Notes under the pieces: generated by a model
Seen by the model: only the letters and a program-made list of their open reading frames with translations
Told to the model about the DNA's origin: nothing
Database searches by the model: none
Origin: Prevotella sp. UBA6994
GTDB lineage: Bacteria > Bacteroidota > Bacteroidia > Bacteroidales > Bacteroidaceae
DNA: 64,000 bases
Reading direction: 5' to 3'
NCBI GenBank assembly: GCA_002449845.1
Contig: DJXW01000007.1
Coordinates: forward strand, 16,657-80,656
Made by a program: the position numbers and the translations under genes
Shown: positions 62,853 through 64,000 of the stretch, in pieces
How positions within the stretch are numbered: the first letter of the stretch is position 1
How the letters are laid out: each line of letters begins with the position of its first letter

Positions 62853-63644
62853 ATGATTGGAGCCATCATAGGAGACATCGTTGGGTCTCGATTTGAGTTC
62901 GACGAGATACCACAAGAAGATTTTGAGTTGTTTACCGACTCATGTGACTTCACCGACGATACGATTTGCACCGTTGCCATTGCTGATGCCATCATCAATG
63001 GCAGGGAATACAAGGACGCCCTTCTTGACTGGTGCCATCGCTACCCCAATCCCAAAGGCGGCTATGGCAATATGTTTCTGCATTGGCTGCATGAGAAAAA
63101 TCCACTTCCACAATCATCTTACGGTAATGGGTCTGCCATGCGTGTCAGTCCTGTGGGATGGCTATTTGGCAATTACCAAAAGGTACTGAACGAAGCCAAG
63201 CTAAGTGCAGAGGTCAGCCACTGTCATAAGGAGGGCATCAAGGGCGCACAATGTGTGGCAACGGTGATCTATTGGCTACGTACCACGCGCTTGATGAAAG
63301 ACGAGATAGAAGGTGCGGTGAAGCGTAATTTTGGCTATACCCTGCCCCCACTGAAAGACATCAAACGCATTGGCAGCTTAGGTCATTTCGACTCGACCTG
63401 CCAAGAGACCGTACCTGCAGCTATCCGTTGCTTCTTAGATTCTGAGAATTTTGAGGAGACATTGCGCAATGCCATCATGGCAAGGGGCGACACCGACACC
63501 AAGGCTGCCATCGCCTGCTCCATTGCCGAAGCTTATTACAACATTCCTGGACATATCGTAGAGAAGGCTTTCACTTACTTACCTTTAGAGATGCTGGAAG
63601 TCATAGAGTCTTTCTACGATACGATTATCAAGAAGATTAAGTAG
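62853..63644 (+). CDS. ADP-ribosylglycohydrolase (DraG/ARH) family protein
   Basis: The 263-residue protein opens with IGAIIGDIVGSRFEFD, has CDFTDDTICTVA (metal-binding Thr-Asp-Asp), YGNGSAMRVSP, ARGDTDTKAAIACSIAEAYY and ends in a helix. Together GDxxG, FTDDT and GDTDT form the di-magnesium site of DraG/ARH3-type hydrolases, which remove ADP-ribose from proteins or nucleic acids. The start ATG 62853 is close to the tRNA end. No ADP-ribosyltransferase partner is visible nearby, so its target is unknown; a stand-alone housekeeping or stress role is likely. The length is normal for the family. Confidence 0.92.
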   Translation: MIGAIIGDIVGSRFEFDEIPQEDFELFTDSCDFTDDTICTVAIADAIINGREYKDALLDWCHRYPNPKGGYGNMFLHWLHEKNPLPQSSYGNGSAMRVSPVGWLFGNYQKVLNEAKLSAEVSHCHKEGIKGAQCVATVIYWLRTTRLMKDEIEGAVKRNFGYTLPPLKDIKRIGSLGHFDSTCQETVPAAIRCFLDSENFEETLRNAIMARGDTDTKAAIACSIAEAYYNIPGHIVEKAFTYLPLEMLEVIESFYDTIIKKIK

Positions 63645-63654
63645 TCTAATTATT

Positions 63655-63706
63655 GAGAGGTGAGAGGTGAGAGGTGAGTAGTGAGGGGTGAGTAGTGAGG
63701 GGTGAG
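63655..63706 (+). repeat. Simple tandem repeat (GAGAGGT and 14-bp units)
   Basis: Three copies of GAGAGGT are followed by two copies of GAGTAGTGAGGGGT and a final GAG. It lies just after the ADP-ribosylglycohydrolase stop codon. No ORF covers it. Confidence 0.85.
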
Positions 63707-63865
63707 ATATGTCTTGGAGATTGATGGTCAAGCAATCGTGTTGATGTTAAGATGCCTACGGCATTTCCCATATATATTGCCAGCTAATTGTTACCGTTCA
63801 AAAGTAGTCTAAGGATTTAAGGATTAAAGATTGAAAATTGAAGTTTGAAAATTCAGAATTATTCC

Positions 63866-64000
63866 GACAAAAAATAGTTGGTAATTTCTTGCGAAATAGA
63901 ATTGAGAGAACGGAAAAATAGGTTAAAACAGCCAAAAAAACGTGTTTTTCATCGTAACATAGCATGTTACGAGCATAACTATATGAGTTATGAGCGTAAC
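63866..64000 (+). repeat. Interspersed non-coding repeat, copy 3 (cut by window end)
   Basis: It has the same order of blocks as copies 1 and 2: the AT-rich head (ACAAAAAATAG), AAAAATAGGTT, a C.TGTTTTT stretch, and palindromic GTAACATAGCATGTTAC plus TAACTATATGAGTTA. The conserved 3' block would lie beyond the window. The gap 63645-64000 holds this copy and the simple repeat, and no gene. Confidence 0.7.

Noticed and set aside
63655..63706. Short tandem repeat as a CRISPR array
   Set aside because: Units are 7 or 14 bp without spacers, and no cas genes are present.

Overview
The window comes from a member of the Bacteroidota, most likely the Bacteroidales family Prevotellaceae (Prevotella, Segatella or a relative). 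The evidence is several SusC/SusD pairs, lipoproteins with acidic residues after the lipid cysteine, an S46 dipeptidyl-peptidase, DUF2851, a fused SpmA-SpmB protein, and promoters of the TTTG-N19-TAnnTTTG type ahead of many genes. The genus is inferred, not proven.

Layout. (1) 1-8180: enzymes for pectic and arabinogalactan side chains (a GH105 cut by the window edge, a GH2 beta-galactosidase and a GH51 arabinofuranosidase). Two small toxin-antitoxin modules and a palindrome-rich stretch lie between GH105 and GH2. (2) 8263-17097: a tightly overlapping plus-strand operon of membrane and envelope genes. It holds a phosphoethanolamine-transferase-like enzyme, two acyltransferase-3 proteins, a UbiA-type enzyme resembling decaprenyl-phosphate phosphoribosyltransferase, a HAD phosphatase, a GtrA protein and two paralogous polytopic proteins. 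I read it as a lipid-linked pentose pathway for decorating an envelope glycan. (3) 17098-17962: an AT-rich gap with the first copy of a non-coding repeat family. (4) 17963-35119: a seven-gene minus-strand operon, FAS1 - SusC - SusD - FAS1 - FAS1 - SusC - SusD, with no hydrolase, ended by a strong terminator. (5) 35120-36128: a promoter, a large inverted repeat and the second repeat copy. (6) 36129-43171: DUF2851, a very large modular secreted protein, a thioesterase and DprA. (7) 43160-48595, minus strand: a small lipoprotein, an S46 peptidase, a Wzx-like flippase and an SpmAB fusion. (8) 48795-51806: a GH95 fucosidase/galactosidase. (9) 51821-56551: a 1576-residue fusion of a DnaQ-like domain, a RecQ helicase and a UvrD helicase. 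(10) 56760-61204: an SGNH acetylesterase and a TonB-linked beta-barrel receptor. (11) 61335 to the end: a membrane protein with an internal duplication, tRNA-Arg(CCT), an ADP-ribosylglycohydrolase, a simple repeat and the third copy of the non-coding repeat.

The most unusual items are the pentose/envelope operon, the FAS1-SusCD operon, the exonuclease-RecQ-UvrD fusion and the interspersed non-coding repeat. No CRISPR array, complete insertion sequence, integrase or rRNA was seen.
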